From positions 1 through 64,000 of the forward strand of contig CANKMW010000037.1 in NCBI GenBank assembly GCA_947483555.1: a stretch of 64,000 nt of DNA, read 5' to 3'. Position 1 is the stretch's first letter. Every line of letters starts with the position of its first letter. The notes beneath the pieces are model-generated. The model ran no database searches, was not told the DNA's origin, and saw only the letters and a program-made list of their open reading frames with translations. This DNA is from Myxococcales bacterium (GTDB lineage: Bacteria; Myxococcota_A; Polyangia; Haliangiales; Haliangiaceae). The translations under genes were made by a program, and so were the position numbers. Below, piece by piece: positions 18,580 to 29,522 of this stretch.

Positions 18580-19677
18580 TCAGACGAACCGGATCGCCGC
18601 GTCGGGCTCGTCGGGCTCGCGCGCGCGCAGCACCCCGATGCGCGCCGCCGGCAGGCCGAGGGCGCGCAACTCGGCGACCGCGGCGGCGACGTGAGCGTCG
18701 GCCACGCACAGCAGCAGCCCACCGCTGGTCTGGGCATCGGTGGCGATCGCCAGCGTGAGCTCGCGCGCGTCCTCGGGGCCGTGCCAGGCCATCGCCGGGT
18801 CCAGGAAGCGGCGATTGGCGTTGCTGCCACCTGGCACCAGGCCGGCGGCGAGATGCTCGGCGACCCCCGGCAACACCGGCAACGCCGCGTGATCGATCGT
18901 CGCGGCGAGGCCGGAGCCACGCAGGATGTTGCTTAGATGCCCGGCGAGGCCGAAGCCGGTCACGTCGGTGGCGGCGGTGACGCCGTGGCGGCGGCCGACC
19001 TCCATCGCGCCCCGGTTGAGCGTGGTCATCGATGCGATCGCGGCCGCGGTCTGGGCGGCGGTCGCCACGCCCTTCTTGATCGCCTGGCCGATCACGCCGG
19101 TGCCGAGCGCCTTGGTCAGCACCAGCGCCTGACCGGCCTGGCCGTGCCGGTTCGACCACACCTCGTCGAGCCGGACCTCGCCGGTGACCGAGAGCCCGAA
19201 CTTCAACTCGGGATCGCGCACGGTGTGGCCGCCGACCACGGCGACGCCGGCCGCGGCGCACACCGCCGCGGCGCCGCGCTGGATCTCGGCGAGCACCTCG
19301 AGCGCCAGCGTCTCGTCGGAGAAGAAGGCGAGGTTGAGCGCGAAGCGCGGCACGCCGCCCATGGCGTAGACGTCGGAGATCGCGTTGGCGGCCGCGATGG
19401 CGCCAAACGTCGCCGGGTCGTCGACCAGCGGCGCGATCACGTCGGCGGTGAGCACCAGGCCCCAGCCCGGGGTCGGGCCGGCCACCACCGCGGCGTCGTC
19501 CTTGTGCTCGTGATCGATCATGACGCCGGCCGCAGCCCTCCCGTCACGACTGCCGTGCGCAGCCGCGTCGCCAACGTCGAGGACCTGGACCAGGTCCGGC
19601 AATCGGAGCTTGGCGGCTCAACCACCGCCGCGCGCGTATTGCGTGAGGCGGATGGCGAACTTGGCTTCGGGGGTCAT
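18580..19677 (-). CDS. selD: Selenophosphate synthase, selenocysteine-containing (in-frame UGA)
   Basis: 365 residues if TGA at 19620-19618 is decoded as selenocysteine (residue 20). Reading from the ATG at 19677, the N-terminus is RLTQYARGGG-Sec-AAK, which lines up with RLTQYSHGAGCGCK of E. coli SelD: Sec replaces catalytic Cys17 and Lys23 matches the essential Lys20. Downstream are HKDDAAVV, FGAIAAANAISDVYAMGG, VVGGHTVRDPELKFGLS, TDVTGFGLAGHLSN and DAQTSGGLL, all SelD hallmarks. SelD makes selenophosphate from selenide and ATP. A hairpin at the right distance (19581-19597) supports recoding. Standard gene calling would start at 19602 and miss the active site. It lies 25 bases behind the 19703-20380 gene, same strand. 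Confidence 0.93.
19581..19597 (-). promoter_or_regulatory. Candidate bacterial SECIS hairpin of selD
   Basis: On the coding strand GGACCTG-GTC-CAGGTCC is a perfect 7-bp stem with a three-base loop whose first base is G. The loop starts 27 bases after the UGA (19618-19620). Bacterial SECIS elements are in-gene hairpins with a guanine among the first two loop bases, about 16-37 bases after the UGA, so position and loop both fit. SelB binding is inferred. Confidence 0.75.
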
Positions 19678-19702
19678 GCGCCGAGCGTAGCGCAACCCGG
19701 GA

Positions 19703-20376
19703 TCAGAACGAACCGACGACGGCGAGGCCGTGCGCGTGCGGCGCTGCCATCGGCGTGAGCTGCCACGACACCGCCGCCTGGCCGCGACGATGTTCGTGCC
19801 AGGCGCCGCGCGGCTGGGTGTACGTGCTGGCCAGGCCGATCGCGTAGCCGAGGCCAAACGAGATCGCCGCGTCACCCCAGGCGTCGTCGGCCGACAGCCC
19901 GATGTACAGCGTGCCGGCGGCCTGCATGGCCAGGCCCCCGACGTGGTTGAGCCAGAAGCTGCGCCGCTCGCTCGACGCCGCGCGCCGCAACGCGGCCTCG
20001 GCGCTGGCCAGATCGGCGCAGGCGTCGCCGCTGACCGCCGGTCGCGGCACCTTCACCGGCGTCACGATGCGCGCGCTCATGCCGACGAACGACTTGGCCG
20101 CGCCGGCGAACAGGCTGGCCTCGGCGGCGTCGTCGAACTCGCCGATGGGCGCAGTCTCGGTGAGCGCCAGCGCGAGCTGGCCGGCGAAGGCGACCCCGAA
20201 GCCGACCCCCCAGCCGACCCGCCACTTGAGCGCCTTGCTCCGCTCGCGATCGAGCCGACCCCGCAGCGCCGCGCCGCGGTCGGCGGCGTCAGCAGCGCAG
20301 GTCTGGGCATGCGCCAGCGCGACCGGGCGCGCGACCGCGAGCAGCAGCAGCGACACGGCCAGCAACGTCGGTAGCT

Positions 20377-20380
<4 letters not shown>
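19703..20380 (-). CDS. Exported or membrane protein of unknown function
   Basis: 225 residues, GTG start overlapping the stop of the upstream kinase gene (GTGA). A clear signal peptide (LLAVSLLLLAVARPVALAHA) is followed by CAAD. The rest contains two or three glycine-rich hydrophobic stretches (VGWGVGFGVAFAGQLALAL, GGLAMQAAGTLYIGL, ISFGLGYAIGLASTY) separated by charged segments, reminiscent of myxobacterial hypothetical membrane proteins. Coupled translation with the kinase suggests it is a target or accessory. No family was recognised. Confidence 0.7.
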
Positions 20381-22308
<1,928 letters not shown>

Positions 22309-22377
22309 GGTGGCGAGAGTATACGACGCGCGTCACGCCGCGTGCGGCCAGGGCGCGGCCGCGATACGTTCTTGGCG

Positions 22378-23853
22378 TTGAAGAGTCTGGTCACGGCCTC
22401 GGTGCTCGTCGCGCTCGCCACCGCCCTGGCGGTGAGCAGCGACGTCATGGCGCAACCCGCGCCGACCCCCGACGGACCGCCGGCACCGCCGGTCCCCCTG
22501 GACCACGTCGATCCGTCGTTCGGACCGCTGATCACGATCGAGGACATCCGGGTGGTCGGCAACCGCTCGACCGCCGAGCGCATCATCCTGCGCGCCGTGC
22601 CACTGGCGCAAGGCGAGCGACTGCGCGCCGCCGATCCGCGCCTGACCGCCGCCCGCTTCAAGGTGCTGGCGCTCGGCTACTTCCGCGACGTGACCGTCGC
22701 GCTCGAGAAGGGCAGCGCCCACGGCCGCGTGATCGTCGTGGTCACCGTCGTCGAGCGCGGCACGATCGTCCTCAATCGCCTGTGGTACGGCTCGAGCGCG
22801 CTGGCGCCGTACTGGCTCGGCCTCGACCTCACCGAGCGCAACCTGCTCGGCACCGGGCTGCTGGTCGGTGGCGGCGTGGTCCACGCCGGCCACGGCAACG
22901 TCGACGGCGCCCGTGATCAATGGGGCGGTGAGCTGCGCCTGGGCGCCGCCGGCTTGAGCGGCACCCGCTGGGGGGCCCACGGCGCGTTCCAGATCCAGCG
23001 CGGCAGCGAGGTCTACCGGCTCGCCGGCGCGCCCGGCTCGAGCGACAACGCCGACCTGGCGGCGTTCCCGTACCGCCGCCTGGGCGTGCGCGGCGGTCCC
23101 AGCTTCGACCTGACCACGACCACCGGCTTCGAGGCCGATGTCCGGATCGAGCAGATCGATGCCGCGGTCCCGAGCGGCGACCGCACCCTCGACGACGGGC
23201 GGGTCGTGGCGCTCGACCTCGGCCTCGACGCTGGCAAGAGCCGCGTCGTCTCGCTGGCGGTCGGCTTCGATCGCGACACCCGCAACGATCCGGTGCTGCC
23301 CCACCAGGGTAACCGGGTCCAGGCCCAGCTCGAGGTCGGCGGCGAGCTGCTGGGCGGCAGCTACGACTTCGTGGTGGCGCTGGCTCGCTACGAACGCTGG
23401 TGGCCGCTGCGACCGCGACACGCGCTCGGGGTGCGGGCCGCCGGCGGCGCGGTCCTCGGCGACGCGCCGCGCTTCGACCGCATCCACGTCGCCGACGTCA
23501 ATCGTATGCTCACGCCGCGGGTGATGGGCATGACCGTGGCCGCGACGGCGCCACCGGACTTCCTCGGCACCGACAACGGCGACGCCCTCTACGGTGAGCT
23601 GGGCGGCAACCTGGTCGCCGAATATGCCTACCGCTGGTTCCGGCGGCCGAAGTCGATCTACGGCGGCGATCTGTTCGTCGCCGCCGGGGTCTGGGGCCTG
23701 CACGCCGACGGAGCGGTGCGCGCCGACGGCGCCAGCGGCTGGGACGCGCTGCCCGTCGATCTGGTGATCGACGCCGGCCTGCGCATCGATACCGAGCTCG
23801 GCATCTTCGAGTTCACGATCGCCAACGCGCTCGGGCGAGTGCCGCGGTGGTGA
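22378..23853 (+). CDS. Omp85/BamA-like outer-membrane protein with POTRA domain
   Basis: 491 residues from a TTG at 22378, chosen because the following residues (SLVTASVLVALATALAVSS) form a signal peptide ending near MAQP. Residues ~50-125 form one POTRA-like domain (ITIEDIRVVGNRSTAERII). From ~135 to the end the protein is made of short amphipathic strands rich in Gly and aromatics, ending in a C-terminal beta-signal-like segment with a terminal Trp. Omp85 proteins insert or translocate proteins at the outer membrane; with a single POTRA this is a short member. The next gene starts within its stop codon (GTGA), so the three genes to 25978 form an operon. Confidence 0.85.
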   Translation: MKSLVTASVLVALATALAVSSDVMAQPAPTPDGPPAPPVPLDHVDPSFGPLITIEDIRVVGNRSTAERIILRAVPLAQGERLRAADPRLTAARFKVLALGYFRDVTVALEKGSAHGRVIVVVTVVERGTIVLNRLWYGSSALAPYWLGLDLTERNLLGTGLLVGGGVVHAGHGNVDGARDQWGGELRLGAAGLSGTRWGAHGAFQIQRGSEVYRLAGAPGSSDNADLAAFPYRRLGVRGGPSFDLTTTTGFEADVRIEQIDAAVPSGDRTLDDGRVVALDLGLDAGKSRVVSLAVGFDRDTRNDPVLPHQGNRVQAQLEVGGELLGGSYDFVVALARYERWWPLRPRHALGVRAAGGAVLGDAPRFDRIHVADVNRMLTPRVMGMTVAATAPPDFLGTDNGDALYGELGGNLVAEYAYRWFRRPKSIYGGDLFVAAGVWGLHADGAVRADGASGWDALPVDLVIDAGLRIDTELGIFEFTIANALGRVPRW

Positions 23854-24503
23854 GTCGGCCGCTGGTCGCCGCGCTCGTGGTCGCGACGACGCTGGCGGCG
23901 CGGCCGGCGGTGGCGCAAGACGGCGGCCTCGAGAAGCAGACCATGAAGTTCCTCGAGCGCGGCAGCTCGATCTACCTGACCGGCAACGTCACCAGCGTGT
24001 TCGATGCCCGCGCTTACGAGAAGCTGGAGAACGGGCTCATCTCGACGGTCGTGGTCCGGCTGTGGGTCTACCCGGAGAACCAGCCCAAGCCGACCGGCTT
24101 CGTGCTGCTCCATCGCCAGTGCGTCTTCGATCTGTGGGCCGAGGTCTACTCGTGCGCGCTGGCCGGGCCGACCGGCCGCCGCACGTACAAGGTCAAGTTC
24201 CGCGCCGAGGCGCTCAAGCTGCTCACCGCGCTCGATCAGGTGCCGGTCGCCGACATCGCCAACGTCGACGTCGACCAGCGCTACGTGGTGGCGGCGATCG
24301 CCGAGCTCAACCCGGTGAGCAAGGAGACCATGGCCGAGGTGCGGCGCTGGCTCTCGGACGGCGCCGGCGGCGGCCTCGATCGCGGCGGCTCGTTCTTCGG
24401 TTCGTTCGTGTCGGTGTTCGTCAACCTCAAGATTCCGGAGGCCGACCGCGCGGTCCGCATCCGCTCGCAGCCGTTCTACCGGCCGCGGCCCAAGGCGAAA
24501 TGA
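23847..24503 (+). CDS. DUF4390-like exported protein
   Basis: 218 residues; two adjacent GTG codons (23847 and 23850) are possible starts, the second overlapping the upstream TGA. The signal peptide LVAALVVATTLAARPAVAQ is followed by a domain with VVVRLWVYPE, CVFDLWAEVYSC and a C-terminal VSVFVNLKIPEA stretch. This pattern and its position immediately before an NtrY-like histidine kinase match the DUF4390 family, whose role is unknown but which is commonly coupled to NtrY. Its stop overlaps the kinase start (ATGA), so they are translationally coupled. Family assignment is from memory of the pattern, not a search. Confidence 0.65.
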   Translation: MVSRPLVAALVVATTLAARPAVAQDGGLEKQTMKFLERGSSIYLTGNVTSVFDARAYEKLENGLISTVVVRLWVYPENQPKPTGFVLLHRQCVFDLWAEVYSCALAGPTGRRTYKVKFRAEALKLLTALDQVPVADIANVDVDQRYVVAAIAELNPVSKETMAEVRRWLSDGAGGGLDRGGSFFGSFVSVFVNLKIPEADRAVRIRSQPFYRPRPKAK

Positions 24504-25978
24504 GACCGACCGACTTCCTGCGCCGCCGCGTCAACCTGCAGGTCAAGCTGGTGGCGATCCTGATGGTGGTCGTGCTGGCGCCGTTCGCGGCCTCGGCGTA
24601 CTTCATCGAGCAGGTCGGCAAGGTGGCCGCCAACTTCGCCGCCGGCGAGGCGGCGGCGCGCGATCGATCGGTCCAGAAGGCGCTCGACGCCCACCTCGAG
24701 TGGGTGGCGCTGACCAAGCAGCTCCACGCCGAGGTCGCCAGCCTGCTGGCCCGGGTGCCAGCGATCGCCAGCGCCGATCCGGGCGCGCCGCTGACCGCGC
24801 TGCTCGCCGAGCAGCGGCAGCTGATGAGCCTCCGGTTGCGCGCCCCCGATGGCCACGAGCTGGCCGCTGCCCGGCGCGCGCCACCGCCGGCGACCACGCC
24901 CTATCTGGTCGTCCACCCGCTGGCCAACGGCGCCGCACTCGAGGTGACGTTCGCCATCCCCGACCACCTGCAGCTGGACTACCAGGAGCTGGCCGACGCG
25001 CTCGACGTGGCGCGCAAGGTGGCGCAGGCCCGCACGGCCCTACCGTCCGGCTACCGGACCGCGTTCCTGGCCCTGGTCGGCACCGCCGCGCTGGCGGTGG
25101 TCGTGCTCGGGGTGTTCGCCGCCAACCGCGTCACCCGCCGCATCGCCGCCCTGGTCGAGGTCGCGCGCTCGGTGTCGCGCGGCGATGGCGAGGCCCGCGC
25201 CCGCCTGACCGGGCGCGACGAGATGGCCGAGCTCGGCGTCGCGCTCGACACCATGCTCGACGACCTCGGCCAGCAGCGGAGCGAGATCGAGTACCTGCAG
25301 CGCATCGGCGCCTGGCAGGACGTCGCGCGCCGCCTGGCCCACGAGATCAAGAACCCGCTGACGCCGATCCAGCTCGCGGTCCAGCAGTGCGTGTCGACCT
25401 ACAAGGGCGACGACCCGAAGTTCAAGCGGCTGCTCGCCGACACCGGCGAGATCGTCGGCGAGGAGATCGGTGGGCTCCGCCGCCTGGTCGACACCTTCCG
25501 GACCCTGGGCCAGCTGCCGCGCGTCGAGGCCGCGCCGGTGAAGTTGCTCGACATCGTCGAGGAGCTGCGCCTCGACCCGGCGCTCGGCGACCGCCTGGTT
25601 GTCCGCGCGCCGGACAGTCCGATCCGGCTGCGCGCCGACAAGCTGCTGCTCAAGCGGGTGCTGGCCAACCTGGTCGAGAACGGCGTCCACGCCGGCCAGG
25701 AGGCTGGCCGCGCCGGCGAGGTCACGGTCAGCTGGACCGCGGTCCCCGGTGCCCGTCACGCCACCATCACCGTCGACGACGAGGGCAAGGGAGTGGCCGC
25801 CGAGGCGCGCGAACGCATCTTCGAGCCGTACGTCACCACCAAGGCGACCGGCACCGGCCTCGGGCTGGCGATCGCCAAGAAGATCGCGCTCGAGCACGGC
25901 GGCACGCTCGACGTCGCCGCGACCCGCTCCCCGGCGGGCGGAGCCCGGTTCGTGCTCACCGTGCCGCTCGCCGATTAG
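24500..25978 (+). CDS. NtrY-like sensor histidine kinase
   Basis: 492 residues. Two membrane spans (VKLVAILMVVVLAPFAASAYF ending ~37; FLALVGTAALAVVVLGVFAAN ~190-210) enclose a ~150-residue periplasmic sensor domain. HAMP follows, then HisKA with RRLAHEIKNPLTPIQLA (phospho-His), and HATPase with NLVENGVHA, DDEGKGV and GTGLGLAIAKKIALEHGG. The HEIKNPLTPI box is that of NtrY. No response regulator (NtrX or other) follows, so its partner must be elsewhere. Coupled by ATGA overlap to the DUF4390-like gene, as in many Proteobacteria, but here also downstream of an Omp85 gene. Confidence 0.9.
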   Translation: MRPTDFLRRRVNLQVKLVAILMVVVLAPFAASAYFIEQVGKVAANFAAGEAAARDRSVQKALDAHLEWVALTKQLHAEVASLLARVPAIASADPGAPLTALLAEQRQLMSLRLRAPDGHELAAARRAPPPATTPYLVVHPLANGAALEVTFAIPDHLQLDYQELADALDVARKVAQARTALPSGYRTAFLALVGTAALAVVVLGVFAANRVTRRIAALVEVARSVSRGDGEARARLTGRDEMAELGVALDTMLDDLGQQRSEIEYLQRIGAWQDVARRLAHEIKNPLTPIQLAVQQCVSTYKGDDPKFKRLLADTGEIVGEEIGGLRRLVDTFRTLGQLPRVEAAPVKLLDIVEELRLDPALGDRLVVRAPDSPIRLRADKLLLKRVLANLVENGVHAGQEAGRAGEVTVSWTAVPGARHATITVDDEGKGVAAEARERIFEPYVTTKATGTGLGLAIAKKIALEHGGTLDVAATRSPAGGARFVLTVPLAD

Positions 25979-26019
25979 CGGCCCGGTGCCGACCGCGCCG
26001 GCGTACAATCGCCGACTCC

Positions 26020-27633
26020 ATGCGCGGATCCGTGCACGTGTGGCTGGGGGTCGTCGCCGCGGCGGCCGCCGGATGTCTGCCGGCCACGTCGCACCAGTGC
26101 GAGACGTCGGATCAGTGCGGCGCCGCCGGCACCTGTGAGGCCAGCGGCGCGTGCAGCTTTCCAGCCACCGACTGCCCCAGCGGCCGCCGCTTCGGCGACG
26201 GCACCGGGCCCCTCGCCGGCCAGTGCGTGACGGAGTCGCCCGGCCTCGACGCGGCGGCGATCGATCCCGACGCGGCGCCGACCACCGATGGCGCCGGCGC
26301 CGACGCCGCGCCGGTGGTGCCGTGGGGCGACGGCCACCACGGCAACCTGACCGTCAACCTCGCCCAGGCGCAGATCAACAGCTACGGCTTCGTGCGGGAG
26401 GACGCGGCGGTCGGCGCCCTGATGATCACGGCCACGCGCAACAGCGGCGCCACCGTCGGCACCTGGAACGACAACTTCGAGCCCGGCGATCGCATCATGC
26501 TGTGGCGCACCACCGGCCTCGCCGATCCGGCGACCTCCGGCTCGGTGGTGGCGCTGTCGCTCACCGGTGACATCGGCCGCTGGTTCGTGACCCGGGTCGT
26601 CGCCCGCGTCGCCGACCGCATCACGCTCGCCGATCCACTGCCGTTCGGTTGTCCCGCCGACCTGACCCAGGTCATCAAGCTGCCCGAGCTCGATGTCGCC
26701 ACGGTGCTCGACGGCAACACGGTGTTCACCCCCGACTGGGGCGGGCAGTGGGGCGGCCTGGTCGGGTTCTACGCCAACCAGCTGGTGCTCGACGGCGCCA
26801 CCATCGACGCCGGCAGCGACGGGTTCGGCGGCGGCAACGCGGAGAATGCCAGCGACTTCTACGACTGCGCCGCGCTCGACGGTCGATCGCAGTCGGGCGG
26901 CGGCGCCCGCAAGGGTGAGAGCTTCGTGCCGGCGCGCTACGGCAGCAGCGACGTGGCCTCGGGTCGAGGCAACATCTTTCACGGCGGCGGCGGCGGCGAC
27001 TGCCACAACGCCGGCGGCGGCGGCGGCGCCGGCGTGGGTGGCGGCGGACGGGGCGGCAACGACGCCGACGGCCGCGCCGTCGGCGGCATGCCGGGGGTCG
27101 GCCTGCGCTACGCGCCGAGCACCCACCTCGCCATGGGCGGCGGTGGCGGCGCCGGTGAGGACAACGCGACCACGGCCGGCATCGGCGGGTGGAGCGGCGG
27201 CGTGGTGTGGCTCATGGCGCGCACGATCACGTGTCTCAACGGCGCCACGATCGACGCCGGCGGCGGCTCGGGTGGTTCGCACCCCGACGACGGCCCCGGC
27301 GGCGGCGGTGGTGGCGGACTGATCTGGATCCGCGCCGAGACCATCAGCGGCTGCGACCTGCGGGCCCGCGGCGGAGCTGGTGGCTCGACGCTGGGAGCCC
27401 ACGGCCCCGGCGGCGGCGGTGGCGGCGGTCGGGTCGTGATCGTGGCCGACACCGCCACCGGCATCACCACCAGCGTGACCGGCGGCGCCAGCGGTGACAA
27501 CGGCACCAGCGCCAACGGGGCGGCGGCCGGGCAGGTCGGCTCGGTGTGTGGCAACGGAACGCTCGAGCCGGGTGAGACCTGCGACGATGGCAACTTCCGC
27601 GGCGGTGACGCGTGCACGTACTGCGTCGAGTGA
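26020..27633 (+). CDS. Glycine-rich lipoprotein with myxobacterial Cys-rich C-terminus
   Basis: 537 residues, ATG at 26020. Signal peptide with lipobox (AAAAGCLP), a Cys-rich segment (~26-70), a D/A-rich linker, then ~400 residues in which runs of five to eight Gly alternate with segments like LDGATIDAGSDGFGGGNAE. These resemble the Gly-loop parallel beta structures of secreted autotransporter-like proteins. The C-terminus CGNGTLEPGETCDDGN is the Cys-rich motif (DUF4215 type) that is frequent in myxobacterial surface proteins. Likely a surface-exposed lipoprotein. Possible roles include adhesion or matrix; no enzyme motif. Confidence 0.85.
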   Translation: MRGSVHVWLGVVAAAAAGCLPATSHQCETSDQCGAAGTCEASGACSFPATDCPSGRRFGDGTGPLAGQCVTESPGLDAAAIDPDAAPTTDGAGADAAPVVPWGDGHHGNLTVNLAQAQINSYGFVREDAAVGALMITATRNSGATVGTWNDNFEPGDRIMLWRTTGLADPATSGSVVALSLTGDIGRWFVTRVVARVADRITLADPLPFGCPADLTQVIKLPELDVATVLDGNTVFTPDWGGQWGGLVGFYANQLVLDGATIDAGSDGFGGGNAENASDFYDCAALDGRSQSGGGARKGESFVPARYGSSDVASGRGNIFHGGGGGDCHNAGGGGGAGVGGGGRGGNDADGRAVGGMPGVGLRYAPSTHLAMGGGGGAGEDNATTAGIGGWSGGVVWLMARTITCLNGATIDAGGGSGGSHPDDGPGGGGGGGLIWIRAETISGCDLRARGGAGGSTLGAHGPGGGGGGGRVVIVADTATGITTSVTGGASGDNGTSANGAAAGQVGSVCGNGTLEPGETCDDGNFRGGDACTYCVE

Positions 27634-27661
27634 TCGCGTTCAGGACCCCCTGCGATCGCCG

Positions 27662-28543
<882 letters not shown>

Positions 28544-28579
28544 CGGAATAGGCGCGCCGTGCTACGAGAAACGCTAGCG

Positions 28580-28609
28580 ATCTAACCGCTTTCCGGCAGC
28601 CGCTGTCAA
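28580..28609 (-). promoter_or_regulatory. Probable housekeeping-type promoter of the FHA-GGDEF gene
   Basis: On the minus strand TTGACA (28609-28604) is followed after 18 bases by TTAGAT (28585-28580), with the ATG 37 bases further on. The -35 is a perfect consensus and the -10 half a match; an expected transcript start near 28573 leaves a leader of about 30 bases. Confidence 0.5.
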
Positions 28610-28666
28610 TGTGAGCAGGGGTACGAGCGGACGGGACGTGGCGTCTTTCGGAGTAACGTCCCGGGC

Positions 28667-29455
28667 GTGAGCAAGGCGGCGTTCGAATTCGCCGGCGACG
28701 ACCGCGCCGTCCTGTGTATCCATGGGTTTACCGGGACGCCGTACGAGGTCCGCTACCTCGGCGAGTCGCTCGCCGCGCGGGGCATGACCGTGCGCGGTAT
28801 CGCACTGCCCGGCCACGCGACGCGGATCGAGGAGCTCGAGCCGCTCGGATTCGCCGCGTGGGCCGACGCCGTCACCGCCGCGTTCGACGACCTGGCGGCG
28901 CGCTGCCGTGCCGTGGCGGTGGTCGGGCAGTCGCTGGGCGGGCTGCTCGCGCTCGAGCTGGCGACCCGCCGCCCGGTCGCCGCGGTGGCCTCGCTGGCGG
29001 CGCCGCTGTGGTTCGACGGCCTGGCGGGCGTCGTCGCGCGGCTCACCACCCGCGGACCGCTGGCCGGCAAGGTCCGGTACCTGCCCAAGCTGGGCGGTTC
29101 CGACGTCCGCGCCGCCGACGTGAAGCGGGCCAACCCGTCGTACCGCGCGTTCCCGGTCCGCGCGCTGGGCCAGCTGGTCGCGTTCATGGACGTCGTCGAC
29201 GCCGCGCTGCCCGACGTCCGCGTGCCGCTGCTGGTCCTGCACGGCGAGCACGACCACACCGCGCCGGTCGGCTCGGCGGCGCGCATCGCCCAGCGCGTGC
29301 AGGCGCGCGAGCTGCGGGTGCGCATCCTGCCGCGCAGCTTCCACCTGCTCGCCATCGACGAGGAACGCACGGTGGTGGCGGCCGAGGTCGGGACGTTCTT
29401 CGCGCGGCACCTGCGCGGATCGAGGGTACCGCCGGCAACATCCGGTGCTTCTTGA
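28667..29455 (+). CDS. Alpha/beta hydrolase (carboxylesterase / monoacylglycerol lipase type)
   Basis: 262 residues, GTG start. Alpha/beta hydrolase fold starting VLCIHGFTGTPYEVRYL (oxyanion region HGFTG), nucleophile elbow VGQSLGGLLALE with Ser in GQSLGG, an acid in HGEHDHTAPVG and the catalytic His in SFHLLAID. The closest pattern is the Est30/monoacylglycerol lipase type carboxylesterase. The protein has no signal peptide, so it is cytoplasmic. Its substrate is likely a short-chain or monoacyl ester. It is divergent from the FHA-GGDEF gene and convergent with the kinase at 29523-30848. Confidence 0.88.
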   Translation: MSKAAFEFAGDDRAVLCIHGFTGTPYEVRYLGESLAARGMTVRGIALPGHATRIEELEPLGFAAWADAVTAAFDDLAARCRAVAVVGQSLGGLLALELATRRPVAAVASLAAPLWFDGLAGVVARLTTRGPLAGKVRYLPKLGGSDVRAADVKRANPSYRAFPVRALGQLVAFMDVVDAALPDVRVPLLVLHGEHDHTAPVGSAARIAQRVQARELRVRILPRSFHLLAIDEERTVVAAEVGTFFARHLRGSRVPPATSGAS

Positions 29456-29470
29456 TCGCGGCGCTGGCGT

Positions 29471-29492
29471 GGTTCGCTCGCTGACGCGAACC
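29471..29492. terminator. Short hairpin between convergent genes
   Basis: GGTTCGC (29471-29477) and GCGAACC (29486-29492) form a perfect 7-bp stem with an eight-base loop between the hydrolase stop and the end of the cytochrome operon. There is no T tract; a bidirectional transcription barrier is possible but unproven. Confidence 0.3.
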
Positions 29493-29522
29493 TCTCCCGG
29501 CGGCGCGATGCTCGGGCCGCCG

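Noticed and set aside
19618..19620. Premature stop or frameshift making selD a pseudogene
   Set aside because: The TGA falls exactly at the catalytic Cys/Sec position, reading continues in frame with conserved residues on both sides, and a SECIS-like hairpin follows.
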